NCBI GenBank assembly: GCA_965223835.1
Contig: OZ245022.1
Span: forward strand, 461,643 to 525,642
DNA: 64,000 bases
Source: CAVYXZ01 sp965223835
Lineage (GTDB): Bacteria; Chloroflexota; Anaerolineae; Aggregatilineales; Phototrophicaceae
Reading direction: 5' to 3'
Below the pieces are notes generated by a model that saw nothing but the letters and a program-made list of their open reading frames with translations, did not search any database and had not been told where the DNA came from. The stretch's first letter is position 1, and each line of letters starts with the position of its first letter. Below are positions 8,649-18,789 of the stretch, piece after piece. Both the position numbers and the translations under genes were made by a program.

Positions 8649-9635
8649 TTACCTGTTGAATTGAATACGCGGATCAAGCCAAGCGAGCAGAATGTCCGAA
8701 ATGAGTGTGCCCAGCACGGTCAAGACGCTCAAAATCATGACAAAACTCCCAGCCAGAAACATATCCTGGGATAGCAACGCTGCCAGTAACAGCGGTCCTG
8801 CAGTTGGCAGACCCAGCACAACCGATACGATGGTCGCACCGGAGATGAGACCCGGCAGCACCCAACCAACGGTGCTGACAAAGGGATTCAACGCCAACCG
8901 CACCGGGTACTTCCACAACAGGCGGGTTTCGGAAAGGCCTTTGGAACGTGCAGTCTCGACATAAGGTCGGTGCAGTTCATCAAGCAGATTGTTACGCATG
9001 ATGCGGATCAAACCGGCTGTGTTACTCGTGCCCAAAACGATGATAGGCACCCACATATGATTAATAAGATCCCACACCTTGCCTAATGACCAGGGCGCAT
9101 TGCGATATTCGAGCGAGAATAATCCACCGGCACTGACTCCGAAGACGGTCAGCGCCACCCACATGAGGATAAGCGCCAGCATAAAGTCGGGGATGCCTTT
9201 ACCAATAAAGCCGATGAATGTAAAAAAATAATCGCCAGCGGAATATTGGTGGGTTGCTGAATAAACCCCAATGGGCAGTGCGACAACCCAGGTAAAGATC
9301 AGCGTACTGAAGGTTATGACGAACGTTAGGGCGACTCGCTCCCAGATCAAATCGGCGACGGGTTTGTTGTAGAGAAATGAAACCCCGAAATCGCCCTGTA
9401 AAACGTTGCCAAACCATTTCAGGAATTGCACATAAAGCGGATCGTCCAGACCATAGCGCTGACGCAGGGATAGAATCTCAGATTCATCCAACATGGTTCC
9501 GGTACTTTCCAGTTCCGCGATATATGAGGTCATAAAATCGCCCGGCGGCAGTTGAATGAGCACAAAGCTCGTCACAGCAATGAGCAGCAGGGTTGGGATA
9601 ATGGATAGGATGCGGCGGACCAAAAAACCACGCAC
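8649..9635 (-). CDS. ABC importer permease, DppB type
   Basis: A 328-aa inner-membrane permease. It starts MRGFLVRRILSIIPTLLLIA, a DppB-type first helix, followed by VLIQLPPGDF, and ends LLAWLDPRIQFNR, the usual DppB tail. The EAA loop region contains YVETARSKGLSETRLLWKYPVR. Six membrane segments are expected and visible as hydrophobic runs. It lies 12 bp after the propeller gene and is followed closely by DppC, so the three are co-transcribed. Confidence 0.92.
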   Translation of the reverse strand: MRGFLVRRILSIIPTLLLIAVTSFVLIQLPPGDFMTSYIAELESTGTMLDESEILSLRQRYGLDDPLYVQFLKWFGNVLQGDFGVSFLYNKPVADLIWERVALTFVITFSTLIFTWVVALPIGVYSATHQYSAGDYFFTFIGFIGKGIPDFMLALILMWVALTVFGVSAGGLFSLEYRNAPWSLGKVWDLINHMWVPIIVLGTSNTAGLIRIMRNNLLDELHRPYVETARSKGLSETRLLWKYPVRLALNPFVSTVGWVLPGLISGATIVSVVLGLPTAGPLLLAALLSQDMFLAGSFVMILSVLTVLGTLISDILLAWLDPRIQFNR

Positions 9636-9647
9636 AGCAATAACCTC

Positions 9648-11615
9648 TTAGTCTGACCAGCCCGGCAAGGATACCGACGCCTGATAATTTGAATAATTAT
9701 ACAGTGGATTACGGACCGGCTTATACAGCTTGCCTGTCCTGGGGTTATCATCCTGAGTATAAACCCAGATCTCATGCTGGTCCCAGACAACAACTTCGTC
9801 ACGGCAGTCACCAGTAATATCCAGCACGGCATTACACATATCAGGATGTCCATCATCGGGGAACATCACCACCGGACGACCCCACCCATCGAACATGCCC
9901 CCCAGTTTGATATTAGGCGAATGCACAAAGTATTCGCCGGGTTGACCCGTCCAGTTGATGGGCAGGCACATGCTGCCAAACGGGTTGGGTTCAACATCGT
10001 GGTAAATCTGACCTTGTGCGTCAAAGAAATGTAGAATCCCCTGATTGCCCCAGAAATTGATGGCAACAGCCTCTAACCCCGGCAGTTCCGGGCGAAAGTT
10101 GGCAATGGCGGGGTTTTGCGCATGACCGACAAAATGCTGTTTGATGATGTTGCCCTGCAAATCAACATACACGACACCGGCATCGCTAGCGGTATAAAAA
10201 ATCACGGGTTGCGAATCAGCGGAGGGTCCAAAGTTAACGACGGCGACACCGTCGGCATGGTCGGGAATCTCATTATCAAGCGTCCATAATTGGCGACCAT
10301 CATGATCGTACAGGCTGAAGCCAATTGCCAGTTCGTCATGTCCATCGCCATCAACATCAAACGCGTAGGGATAATGTCCGGTCTTGCATGAACCCTCCCA
10401 CATAATTTCGAGGCGATCATTGAGTGCCCAGAAATTCCAGTAGCGATCTTTGATAATAATGTCACGCGATGCCCCCAACCCGCGCAAATCGCAAAAGAAC
10501 AGGCAGTCGCCCAGAATACGCGGGAATTTATCTGCCGGTGATTTGCTGGCTGGGGTCGGTGCCTTGTACTTAACCGCGCCAGTTGCCCCATCGGCCACGA
10601 TAAGCTCGAAGTTCATGCAATAAATGACTTCATTGCGGCCATCACCATCAATGTCCTGGATTTGAAATCCAACATCGTTGGTCAGCTTATACTTCTCTGG
10701 ATCCGGCGTGCCAATTTGCCATAATACATCGCCGTCAAAAGTCATCGCGGTGAGACAGCTTAACTCACTGTAGGCATCGCGCGGCCCATGAGCATGAATT
10801 TGCCCGATTAACACGTCCATCTGACCATCACCGTTCAGATCACCAAAGCGCAGGTTGCGGCCTGCACCAAAGCCCTCTGTGCTAATTTTCTTCCACAAAA
10901 CGGGCTGTGGATTGGCCGCCCGCAGTTCAGCTAATTCACGTTCTTGCTGGGTTTTGGCTGCTTTGAAGCGTGCCATTTCGTTACCGCTGGTCGCAATTTG
11001 CACCTGATAAAATTCGGCAGGTACGTCAGCCACTAGCCCCACTTTGCCCATTGGATAAGTTTTATCAGTGGCAGCTAGCTGCGCCAGCCCGCTGATTTCA
11101 GCCTGAATTTGCTCACCATTGACGTTAATTAGTGCGGTGTATTCGCGGTTCGGCTCCCAGTCACAGTCCTGCTGCGCGAGCACTGTCTCATCAAGTTCAT
11201 GAAAAACACGCTCGTGCCGCACCCATTTCAAAACCACGCCGGTTTCATTAAGACCGAAGAAGTAGTTGCAGCGGCTATTGCGATAGCGAAATACAACCCC
11301 GACCTGGCCTTTTGCCAGCGGCTTCAATCGTACGGTAATCGAATAATCCTGCCACAGATGGTCGCCGGTGATGACCATTGGGTGGGTATGCGTTTTGTTG
11401 TTTGCAAACGTTTGCACCAAAACGCGGGCTGCCCCCTGTTGCTGGACCTGCCACGCCTCACCCGATTCCTTGCCCGATGCGAAACAGGCCACCGTCCAAT
11501 TCCCTCTGGGTCCGGCTTCCGGCAGGTAATGATATTCAGTATGGGCGCCGACGCCCGACGAAAAGAGACCGACGTCAAGTTCGCTGAAATCGTCATCCAG
11601 ATAGAATTCTGCCAT
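9648..11615 (-). CDS. LamG-like plus FG-GAP/rhamnogalacturonan-lyase-like beta-propeller protein without signal peptide
   Basis: A 655-aa protein in two parts. Residues 1 to about 215 form a jelly-roll-like domain (QDYSITVRLKPLAKGQVGVV, FRYRNSRCNYFFGL, a GKVGLVADVPAEFYQVQ end) like the LamG/DUF1080 fold. The rest is a propeller with calcium-type loops DLNGDGQMDVL, DIDGDGRNEVI, DVDGDGHDELA and DITGDCRDEVV, reminiscent of PL11 rhamnogalacturonan lyases but not clearly that family. The start MAEFYLDDDFSELDVGL has no signal peptide, so it should stay in the cytoplasm. It sits between the binding protein and the permease genes of a family 5 importer, arguing for action on imported oligosaccharide. 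Catalytic activity is inferred. Confidence 0.75.
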   Translation of the reverse strand: MAEFYLDDDFSELDVGLFSSGVGAHTEYHYLPEAGPRGNWTVACFASGKESGEAWQVQQQGAARVLVQTFANNKTHTHPMVITGDHLWQDYSITVRLKPLAKGQVGVVFRYRNSRCNYFFGLNETGVVLKWVRHERVFHELDETVLAQQDCDWEPNREYTALINVNGEQIQAEISGLAQLAATDKTYPMGKVGLVADVPAEFYQVQIATSGNEMARFKAAKTQQERELAELRAANPQPVLWKKISTEGFGAGRNLRFGDLNGDGQMDVLIGQIHAHGPRDAYSELSCLTAMTFDGDVLWQIGTPDPEKYKLTNDVGFQIQDIDGDGRNEVIYCMNFELIVADGATGAVKYKAPTPASKSPADKFPRILGDCLFFCDLRGLGASRDIIIKDRYWNFWALNDRLEIMWEGSCKTGHYPYAFDVDGDGHDELAIGFSLYDHDGRQLWTLDNEIPDHADGVAVVNFGPSADSQPVIFYTASDAGVVYVDLQGNIIKQHFVGHAQNPAIANFRPELPGLEAVAINFWGNQGILHFFDAQGQIYHDVEPNPFGSMCLPINWTGQPGEYFVHSPNIKLGGMFDGWGRPVVMFPDDGHPDMCNAVLDITGDCRDEVVVWDQHEIWVYTQDDNPRTGKLYKPVRNPLYNYSNYQASVSLPGWSD

Positions 11616-11638
11616 TTTTAATCACTTCCTATGGTGAG

Positions 11639-11666
11639 GTACCGGGACATGCTGCTGCCCCGGTAC
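11639..11666 (-). repeat. Hairpin between binding-protein and propeller genes
   Basis: GTACCGGG (11639-11646) and CCCGGTAC (11659-11666) form an 8-bp perfect stem with a 12-base loop. There is no T run, so it is more likely an mRNA-stabilising or partial-termination structure behind the binding-protein gene than a full terminator. Confidence 0.5.
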
Positions 11667-11688
11667 ACAAGTTATGGATTAATTTAAA

Positions 11689-13620
11689 TCAGGCGTCTGT
11701 CTTGAAATACTGACAGGGATTGGTCGTGCCGATATTGCCCCGATCCCAGTCCAGATCCCAGCCGGTCTCTGGCACATTACGCATCCGGTTTGTGACCACG
11801 ATCGGCACCGCAGCCCGGTCACAGATACCCATGTGATAGAGATTTTCCGCCTGGATGTCCATGATTTGCAACCATAGATCACGTTGGCCTTCGGCGCTGG
11901 CGACGGTAAGCAGTTCATCATAGAGCGCCAACTGTGTTTGGACTTCTTCCGGTGGTTCCTCACCGGACTCACCCTGGCTGGAGTACCACTGGCCCCATAG
12001 AGGTGCCCACGACGCATCGGCTGTTACCGGAATCTGGCGGGTGGGATTGAGAACCGGCAGGAAGCCAGGACCCGCGAAATCAGCCTGAGCGTCCTGTTCA
12101 TTGGCTGCACGACGAGTCGTGAAAAGTGAGTCATCTTCGGGGGTGACCGAGGCGTTAATGCCGACGGCTTTCCACCAGTCCGCAATTAAGCCCAGCGCGT
12201 CAACAAAGTCGTCACGGCGGGCACGAACTTCGATTGACAGTGAAATCGGCTCACCATCGGGCCGCAGCCGGAAGCCATCGCCATCTTTTTCGGTCAGTCC
12301 CATGTCGTCCAGTAGCGCATTGGCTGTATCAGGTTCATATTCGACAAAGGCTTTGGCAGCACCTTCGTGATAATGTGGCGATGAGGGCAGCGCGACATTT
12401 TGCCGAATCTCCAGCGGCTGACCCAGATAGATGAGTTCACGGATCTCATTGCGGTCAATCGCGTGCGAAATCGCCTGCCGGAAGCGCTTGTCCATGAAGA
12501 TCTCACGCAGAACCGGATCTTTATGTGTCAGGTTGAGCGTGAGAATAAACACGTTCGATTCGCTGATCGGCGCGTCAATGACGCGGTAATCACCCTGTTC
12601 ACGACCCTGTTTGAGGACCAGGGTATCGCGGGGGAATTGGCCCACTGAGAACGTTTGCAGTTCGGCTTCACCCGACAGCGCTTTAAGCTGGGCCACCGAG
12701 ATTTCGCGGGTGACTTCGCTCGTAACCGTGTCGATGTACGGCAATTGGTTGCCCTCGGTATCGACCTTCCAGTAAAAAGGATTCCGCTCGTACTTATTGC
12801 CTTCTTCGTTTTGTTCGACCAGATCCCAGGCAAAGACCACCGGCAGATCGGGATTGGTAAGCCAGCTTTCTCGGTCCAGGAAAAGCTGTGTCCAGTCTTC
12901 AAAACCTGATTCATCCACTTTTTGGGCCAGTTCCGCTTCGTCAGCATAGGCCGCGTGAAATTGTTGCAAATAATGGGCGGGCCGGAACGATTCGCGGGTT
13001 GGGCGGCCCATTTGACGTTCGAAGAAAGCAGCGGTCTGCGGGAAGGTGAAACGCACTGTCTGGTCATCAATCACTTCCAACGTAGGACGTTCGCCGCCCG
13101 CCTGCATCCAGGTTGGAAAACCGGGGAAGAGGTCCGCATTGCCGACCACATCATTGAACCAGAAGGCGACATCATTAGACGTGAGTGGTTCGCCATCAGA
13201 CCATTTGATCCCCTCACGGATATGAAAAGTGAAATTCTTTGCCTCTTCATCGACTTCCCAGGTATCGGCGACGTTGGGCAGCAGTTCGCCACCCCCCATC
13301 GAGAAGCGTAGCATCGGCTCGTATTGCAACAATTCATAGATGTGGTCATGAGGTACGTTGCGTACAACGGCGTTCCAGCTACCGCCATAGGTGCCGATTT
13401 CCTCATGCGGTTCGATCACGATGGGGGTTGCCGGCAGACGATCCGCAACCGACGGTAAATCGCCAGACGCGACCAACGCGGCTAGCATGGGCGCTTCTTG
13501 ATAGGTCATCTGGGCAAGAGCAGGCAAGCCCGCCGCCAGATTCGAAGCGGCGACAAGACCTCCAGCGGTAACGCCTGACAACCGCAAGAATTCGCGCCGT
13601 GATAATGATTTTTTCGACAT
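11689..13620 (-). CDS. ABC importer substrate-binding protein, family 5, Tat-exported
   Basis: A 643-aa extracytoplasmic solute-binding protein of the DppA/OppA family. The start at 13620 gives MSKKSLSRREFLRLSGVTAG, a twin-arginine signal (SRREFLRL), with GGAGT ahead of it; an in-frame earlier start at 13746 would bury this signal. EEIGTYGGSW, TFHIREGIKWSDGEPLTSND (the family's conserved block) and RQAISHAIDRNEI are clear. The closely similar protein at 48890 shares the EAPMLA...SGDLP and EIGTYGG motifs, so the two importers are paralogous. The ligand is unknown; context favours oligosaccharide. Confidence 0.92.
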   Translation of the reverse strand: MSKKSLSRREFLRLSGVTAGGLVAASNLAAGLPALAQMTYQEAPMLAALVASGDLPSVADRLPATPIVIEPHEEIGTYGGSWNAVVRNVPHDHIYELLQYEPMLRFSMGGGELLPNVADTWEVDEEAKNFTFHIREGIKWSDGEPLTSNDVAFWFNDVVGNADLFPGFPTWMQAGGERPTLEVIDDQTVRFTFPQTAAFFERQMGRPTRESFRPAHYLQQFHAAYADEAELAQKVDESGFEDWTQLFLDRESWLTNPDLPVVFAWDLVEQNEEGNKYERNPFYWKVDTEGNQLPYIDTVTSEVTREISVAQLKALSGEAELQTFSVGQFPRDTLVLKQGREQGDYRVIDAPISESNVFILTLNLTHKDPVLREIFMDKRFRQAISHAIDRNEIRELIYLGQPLEIRQNVALPSSPHYHEGAAKAFVEYEPDTANALLDDMGLTEKDGDGFRLRPDGEPISLSIEVRARRDDFVDALGLIADWWKAVGINASVTPEDDSLFTTRRAANEQDAQADFAGPGFLPVLNPTRQIPVTADASWAPLWGQWYSSQGESGEEPPEEVQTQLALYDELLTVASAEGQRDLWLQIMDIQAENLYHMGICDRAAVPIVVTNRMRNVPETGWDLDWDRGNIGTTNPCQYFKTDA

Positions 13621-13685
13621 CGTATTGACTCCTTCAAATAATCTCTTCAGAGCAAGTAATGAACAACAACCGCTATGGTCCTGAT

Positions 13686-15074
13686 CTAAGTCACCCCCTT
13701 TCGCACGGTAACACCTTGTAATTGTAGTGTTTCGGCATAATGACAACTTACGTAATGATCGGGTTCGATCTCACGCAATTGCGGGGCCTCGTGTACACAG
13801 CGTTCACCGTCACTAAACCGACAACGGGGATGAAAGTAGCAGCCGGTCGGTGGGTTAGCCGGGTCGGCAACATCGCCTGGCAATACAATGGGATTGGAGC
13901 GAACACGCGGGTCGGGCTGCGGAATAGCCGACAGCAGAGCTTCGGTATATGGATGACGAGGCTGCGGGAATAACTCTTTTTTGGGCGCAGTTTCTACGAT
14001 TTTCCCGACGTACATGACGGCAACCCGGTCACAGACGTACTCAACCACGCTCAAGTCATGCGAGATAAACAAATAGGTGAGGCCGAACTGCCGTTGCAAA
14101 TCTTTCAGGAGGTTCAATATCTGTGCTTGAATCGAGACGTCCAGCGCTGAGACCGGTTCGTCACAGATAATAAACTGGGGATTGAGCGCGAGTGCCCGCG
14201 CAATACCAATCCGCTGGCGTTGCCCACCGCTAAAGGCATGGGGATAACGCACCATGTATTCCGGGCGCAGGCCAACGATCTCAAGCAACTCCGCCACGCG
14301 ATCTTCTAACGCCTGACCGTGAGCGATGTTATTGATCGCCATCGGTTCGCCGATCAGTTGTAAGAGGGTCATGCGTGGGTTGAGCGATGAATACGGATCC
14401 TGAAAAATTACCTGAATGTTCCGCCGAACTTTTTTGAGATCAGGTTTTTCCAGTTCCGCAATATTAACCCGGCCCAGTTCCCGGTCTTCAAACCAGATTT
14501 CACCAGCAGTCGGTTGATGCGCACGGACGACCAGGCGGCCCGTCGTCGTCTTGCCACAACCACTTTCGCCCACCAGCCCCAGAGTTTCGCCGGGATGAAC
14601 CTTGAAACTGACACCATCAACGGCCCGCACAGCGATTTTTCCACGTCCGAATAACCCACCGCCGGTTTGAAAATACTTCTTTAGATCTTTGACTTCTAAC
14701 ATATTGTCCGCCACATAATCGAATCCAGCCTGGGTCAGTACCTGTTGAAACTCATGCAGGATGATGGGCTTGGGCAAATGATGTCCCATCAAATTCGGGA
14801 TCGGCCACTGGTTTGGGGGCAGCCAGCTACAGATCACCATGGGAAAGTGGGTCGCCAGCGGATTTGGGAAAAAACGCATGAGCAAATCCCAGATTGGCCC
14901 ACCAATTTCCTCAATCTCCCAGATGATCGCTACCGGAGCCAATGATTCAACCGTGACCATGACATCAGTGCTGCTGGTCATGCGCACAGCTGCCAACCCA
15001 CATTCTTCAGCATACCGCCGGAGCAGATAGTAGGAATCGGTATTATCTGTAACGATAATAAGGTTCTTTGCCAT
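13686..15074 (-). CDS. OppF/DppF-type ABC ATPase with N-terminal degenerate receiver domain
   Basis: At 462 aa it is about 120 longer than the paralogue at 44414. Residues 1-120 read like a response-regulator receiver: NLIIVTDNTDSYYLLRRYAE (acidic pair near 10-13), a beta-3 APVAIIWE in which the phospho-acceptor Asp is replaced by Glu53, a Ser near 83 and LPKPI with Lys102. The ATPase follows: GESGCGKTT (169-177), VIFQDPYSSLNP, FSGGQRQRIGIARAL, FIICDEPVSALDV, LFISHDLS and the Cys-containing tail. An internal start at 14702 (MLEVKDLKKYF) would give a normal OppF, but the frame is continuous and the receiver fold is conserved. It lies directly downstream of the hybrid sensor gene. Confidence 0.85.
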   Translation of the reverse strand: MAKNLIIVTDNTDSYYLLRRYAEECGLAAVRMTSSTDVMVTVESLAPVAIIWEIEEIGGPIWDLLMRFFPNPLATHFPMVICSWLPPNQWPIPNLMGHHLPKPIILHEFQQVLTQAGFDYVADNMLEVKDLKKYFQTGGGLFGRGKIAVRAVDGVSFKVHPGETLGLVGESGCGKTTTGRLVVRAHQPTAGEIWFEDRELGRVNIAELEKPDLKKVRRNIQVIFQDPYSSLNPRMTLLQLIGEPMAINNIAHGQALEDRVAELLEIVGLRPEYMVRYPHAFSGGQRQRIGIARALALNPQFIICDEPVSALDVSIQAQILNLLKDLQRQFGLTYLFISHDLSVVEYVCDRVAVMYVGKIVETAPKKELFPQPRHPYTEALLSAIPQPDPRVRSNPIVLPGDVADPANPPTGCYFHPRCRFSDGERCVHEAPQLREIEPDHYVSCHYAETLQLQGVTVRKGVT

Positions 15075-15172
15075 ACGCCGTGTACTGGTTTCCTGTTAAC
15101 AGGTTACCGTTGTTGAGTCGACTTTTTAGGACATGTTGTCGTGCCAGATGGACAAGGTTAATCGAGAAGCAT

Positions 15173-18100
15173 TTATGAACGGGGTTGCTCACCGCGCCGG
15201 TAAGCGCTAGGGCTGATGCCAAATTCGCGGCGAAAAGCGCGTCCCAACTGGGTCAGGCTAGAAAAACCAACGGCGGCGGCGATGGTGGCAATGCCCTGGC
15301 GGTTCTCTTCCAGCAAAATCCGTGCTTGTTGCAACCGGTAACGGTTTAGGTAGGCGATTGGGGTGAGGCCAAGTTCTTGTTGAAAGCAGCGGTCAAGATG
15401 GCGTTCACTGACAGCGGCATGGTCTGCCATATCTGTCCGTGAGATCGGTTTCTTATAGTTGCGATGAATATACTGGACCGCGATCTGGGCGATATTCTGG
15501 TTCGGTGCGTGGCGTGCCAGAACCGCCGCAATCTGCGTGCCGATCTCAGCATCCTTGAAGGTGCCCTTGCTCAAAACACCCGCAACCCGCGCATTAAGGG
15601 CAGTAATTTCCTGGGGTGTCAGCGCCATGGCGGTGAGGACAATGACCGGAATTTCCCGCAACATGGAGTTAGCTTGCAAAACGCTCAACACGCCAAATCC
15701 ATCAAGCTCAGGCATCATCAGGTCCAGTAGCACAAGGTCCGGGGTGAACACATGAATGAGTTCGAGTGCCTGGTTCCCATTCATAGCCCGGAGGATGCGA
15801 CAGGCGGGGAGCTGCGCTCGCACGGCCCGCACATGGAGGTCCAGGGTCTGGGGTTCATCGTCAACCACGAGTATGGTCTGCTGGGTAGCGGCTTGAGTTA
15901 ACCCATAACCATTGAGGACCCGCATCAAACCCGCTTTGTTCAATGGTTTTTCCAAATAATCCAGACTCAAAATCGAACCTTGATCGTCAGCTATTGAAAA
16001 GAACAATACCGGGATGTCCTGGGTTCGCGGGTGCTGCTTAACTTGTTTGAGGATTTGCCAGCTTAGTTGGGTGTCCGGGTTCAGATTCAACACAATTGCC
16101 TGCGGTGGGTCAGCGGCGACCTGCTCAAACCAACCTGGTTCAGTGTCGCTTACATTCAATGCTTGAACCGCATAGCCAGCCCGCGCCAATTTTTGCACTT
16201 GAGGTTCCGGCGGCTCGGTTGTGAGCAGCAGGATCATTGTTCGCTGGTCGGGGTTAACAATCGGCAACAATGAAGGGGCCTCCATAATGGGCAGTGTGAA
16301 GTAAAACATGGAACCGCCACCTTCTTCCCCCGATGACTCGAGGCCGATATGACCCCCATGCAGTTCCACCAGGTAGCGTGAGATCGCCAGTCCTAACCCC
16401 AAGCCACCGAAACCGCGCGATGCTGTGCGGCCCGATGTTTGAAACTCATCAAAGATCAAGCGCTGTTCATGAACTGGAATGCCTAATCCGGTATCCTGAA
16501 CATAGATCTTAATCTCGCCATTGTCGACTGCGGCACCCACTCTGACCTGTCCATGATCTGTGAACTTGATTGCATTCCGCACCAGGTTCAATGTAATCTG
16601 TTTGAGGCGAGCAGCATCGCCGTAAACAGTGGGTAGATCAGGCGCAATGGTCGTGTGCCATTCCAGACCTTTGGCCTGGGCCATTTGACTGGCAACCGCA
16701 ACAATTTCTGCCATCAACTGCTGAATTGCCACCGGTTCGCGGTCAAGCTGGAGTTTGCCTACCTGACTTTGCGCCAGATCCATCACATCGCGCAAAAGAC
16801 TGCCGAGATGCTGTGAACTAAGGTGAATGCGTTCCAGATCTTGTAGATAGGGTTCGGGCAATTTCGGTATCCGATTGCCCTGTTTTTCGATCAACATTTC
16901 ACTGAGGCCAACGAGCAGATTGACCGGTGTTCGTAACTCATGGCTCACCATCGCCAGAAATCTACTCTTGAGTTGATTGGCATCTTCGGCTAATTCTTGC
17001 GCCAACCGCGCTTGCTTGTACAACTCAACATTGCGAGCAAACAGATCTGATCCTTTGAGTGCTGCACTGAGTTGTCCACGTAGCAGATCATAAACGTTAC
17101 CGGTATTAGGCCCCATCTCAAAGATCGCAAAACCAATCTGATCGCTTTGAAAATACAGCGGTTCAACAATCAAGTGATAACGATGCGCCACTGGTAGCAA
17201 GTGCGGCGGGATAAGCTGGGTGGTGGGAAACCAGCTTTCTGTCGATTCCAGGTCAATCCGCTGGTAATCGACATAGGCTAAGATAAGGTGTGCCCCATAG
17301 ACTGGCTGGTCCGGCGAGTCGTACAAGGCCAGGTAGACACTGGGTATCTCCAGGCGGGGTAACGCATCCGCCAGCACATCTGCCAGTTCGCTTAAATCAA
17401 ACGTAGTAATCAGGGCCTGACTAATTTCTTGAACGCGCGCGGTATGTCGCTGGATTTCAATAGCATGGCGGGCCTGGGCTAGCTCCATGCTGCGGCCAAT
17501 GGTCACACGCGCCTGTTGCCATAAGCTTTCGGCCTGGATCAGCAGTTCCCTTTCTGTCAGATAGGGTAGCATTTCGTGACGGACACGAGAAATAAAATCC
17601 TGCCAGGTCGAGATTGGCCCACCGTCGTTGGTAATCTGCAAAAGGAGCGCTTCCAGTTCTCGAATAAAGCTGCCAGATTTATGGATCATATCTGCGAACA
17701 GGGCATCCAGCACAATGACCACCTGGCGTTGGTCACAATCAACCGTTTTGAGTACCCGCTGCCGAATCTGATCAAATATATCTGAATTGAGTGTTGCCGC
17801 TGCAGCAGGTAGAGGCGAAACATAGGCTCGTGAAACCTTTGGTGACATACACCCACACGATTCTCGGACAATCAGTCGGGTGGGCACCATGACTTCGGAT
17901 TGAATCGGGCGACCAGCCAACAAATCAAGGACCATCAAGGTAGCCTGGCGAGCCTGGTCATAATGGCGACCATCAACTGTTGTCAAAGGTGATAAAGCCC
18001 ACTCACCGCCAAAATCAAATCCAACAATCGCCAGGTCGTCTGGAACATGAATTCCTCGAAGTCGAAGCGCGTGCATTAAAGCCAGGGCCATCCCCGCATT

Positions 18101-18751
18101 AGCAGCGACAATCGCGTTCGCTTTCCCCCTCACATACTTAAAGAACCAGTCGAGAATGGTATCGATGTCATACGACTGCCAATCTCCCAAGAGTGGGGGG
18201 GTAATGAGGTTCGCCTTGAGCGGTATGTCATGATCGTGCAGCGCAGCGATGTAGGCGCGGTAACGTTCCTGGGCATCATGATATTCTGGTCCGCGCAGGA
18301 AGGCCAGGCGACGGCAACCATGATCGGTGATGAGGTGTGTTACTGCCGCGTACATGCCCACATAGCTATCCATGATGACATATGGCATCTGCTTCAGTGG
18401 TCGGCCCATGACAACTGTCGGCAGCGCCGCAAAGCGATTATAAAATTGCTGCTCCTGGGTTGCGGTAACGTTACTGCTCAAATAGCCGCGCACAACCAGC
18501 GCATCGACATTTTCATGATTTACAAGCTGGTAAAGGATGTTGCTTCGCTGTGTAAGTTCGCAATCAGGCTCAAGATAGCCGCCCACAATACATACGGTGT
18601 TTGCATCGCGTTCGCTGGCGACATCAACCACACCGCGCCACATCTGCTCAGCATTATAGCTGTGCATATCGGTGGTTAAGAATCCAATCGTCGGGCGGTG
18701 TGGCTGCCTGGTGTGGTGCTTATCAAATAAATTAGGTGTCATCATTATCAA
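15173..18751 (-). CDS. Soluble hybrid regulator: LacI-type sensor, histidine kinase, two receivers, AraC DNA-binding domain
   Basis: 1192 aa with no signal peptide or membrane segment. Residues 20-300 are a LacI-like sugar-binding domain (TIGFLTTDMHSYNAEQMWRG, DDLAIVGFDFGGEWALSPLT) without its own HTH. A GAF-like region spans about 440-570. The kinase has FLAMVSHELRTP with His604, the N-box LNLVRNAIKF (Asn726), VQDTGLGIP and FGGLGLGLAIS. The first receiver (838-948) has Asn889 where Asp is needed, so it is inactive. The second (958-1080) has VVDDEP, Asp1010 and LDLMMPELDG. Residues 1090-1186 are an AraC HTH pair. It should sense a cytoplasmic sugar and regulate this importer operon. Confidence 0.92.
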   Translation of the reverse strand: MIMMTPNLFDKHHTRQPHRPTIGFLTTDMHSYNAEQMWRGVVDVASERDANTVCIVGGYLEPDCELTQRSNILYQLVNHENVDALVVRGYLSSNVTATQEQQFYNRFAALPTVVMGRPLKQMPYVIMDSYVGMYAAVTHLITDHGCRRLAFLRGPEYHDAQERYRAYIAALHDHDIPLKANLITPPLLGDWQSYDIDTILDWFFKYVRGKANAIVAANAGMALALMHALRLRGIHVPDDLAIVGFDFGGEWALSPLTTVDGRHYDQARQATLMVLDLLAGRPIQSEVMVPTRLIVRESCGCMSPKVSRAYVSPLPAAAATLNSDIFDQIRQRVLKTVDCDQRQVVIVLDALFADMIHKSGSFIRELEALLLQITNDGGPISTWQDFISRVRHEMLPYLTERELLIQAESLWQQARVTIGRSMELAQARHAIEIQRHTARVQEISQALITTFDLSELADVLADALPRLEIPSVYLALYDSPDQPVYGAHLILAYVDYQRIDLESTESWFPTTQLIPPHLLPVAHRYHLIVEPLYFQSDQIGFAIFEMGPNTGNVYDLLRGQLSAALKGSDLFARNVELYKQARLAQELAEDANQLKSRFLAMVSHELRTPVNLLVGLSEMLIEKQGNRIPKLPEPYLQDLERIHLSSQHLGSLLRDVMDLAQSQVGKLQLDREPVAIQQLMAEIVAVASQMAQAKGLEWHTTIAPDLPTVYGDAARLKQITLNLVRNAIKFTDHGQVRVGAAVDNGEIKIYVQDTGLGIPVHEQRLIFDEFQTSGRTASRGFGGLGLGLAISRYLVELHGGHIGLESSGEEGGGSMFYFTLPIMEAPSLLPIVNPDQRTMILLLTTEPPEPQVQKLARAGYAVQALNVSDTEPGWFEQVAADPPQAIVLNLNPDTQLSWQILKQVKQHPRTQDIPVLFFSIADDQGSILSLDYLEKPLNKAGLMRVLNGYGLTQAATQQTILVVDDEPQTLDLHVRAVRAQLPACRILRAMNGNQALELIHVFTPDLVLLDLMMPELDGFGVLSVLQANSMLREIPVIVLTAMALTPQEITALNARVAGVLSKGTFKDAEIGTQIAAVLARHAPNQNIAQIAVQYIHRNYKKPISRTDMADHAAVSERHLDRCFQQELGLTPIAYLNRYRLQQARILLEENRQGIATIAAAVGFSSLTQLGRAFRREFGISPSAYRRGEQPRS

Positions 18752-18789
18752 AACGTTTACTTTATGACGATCTTAAACTTATTCCTCCA

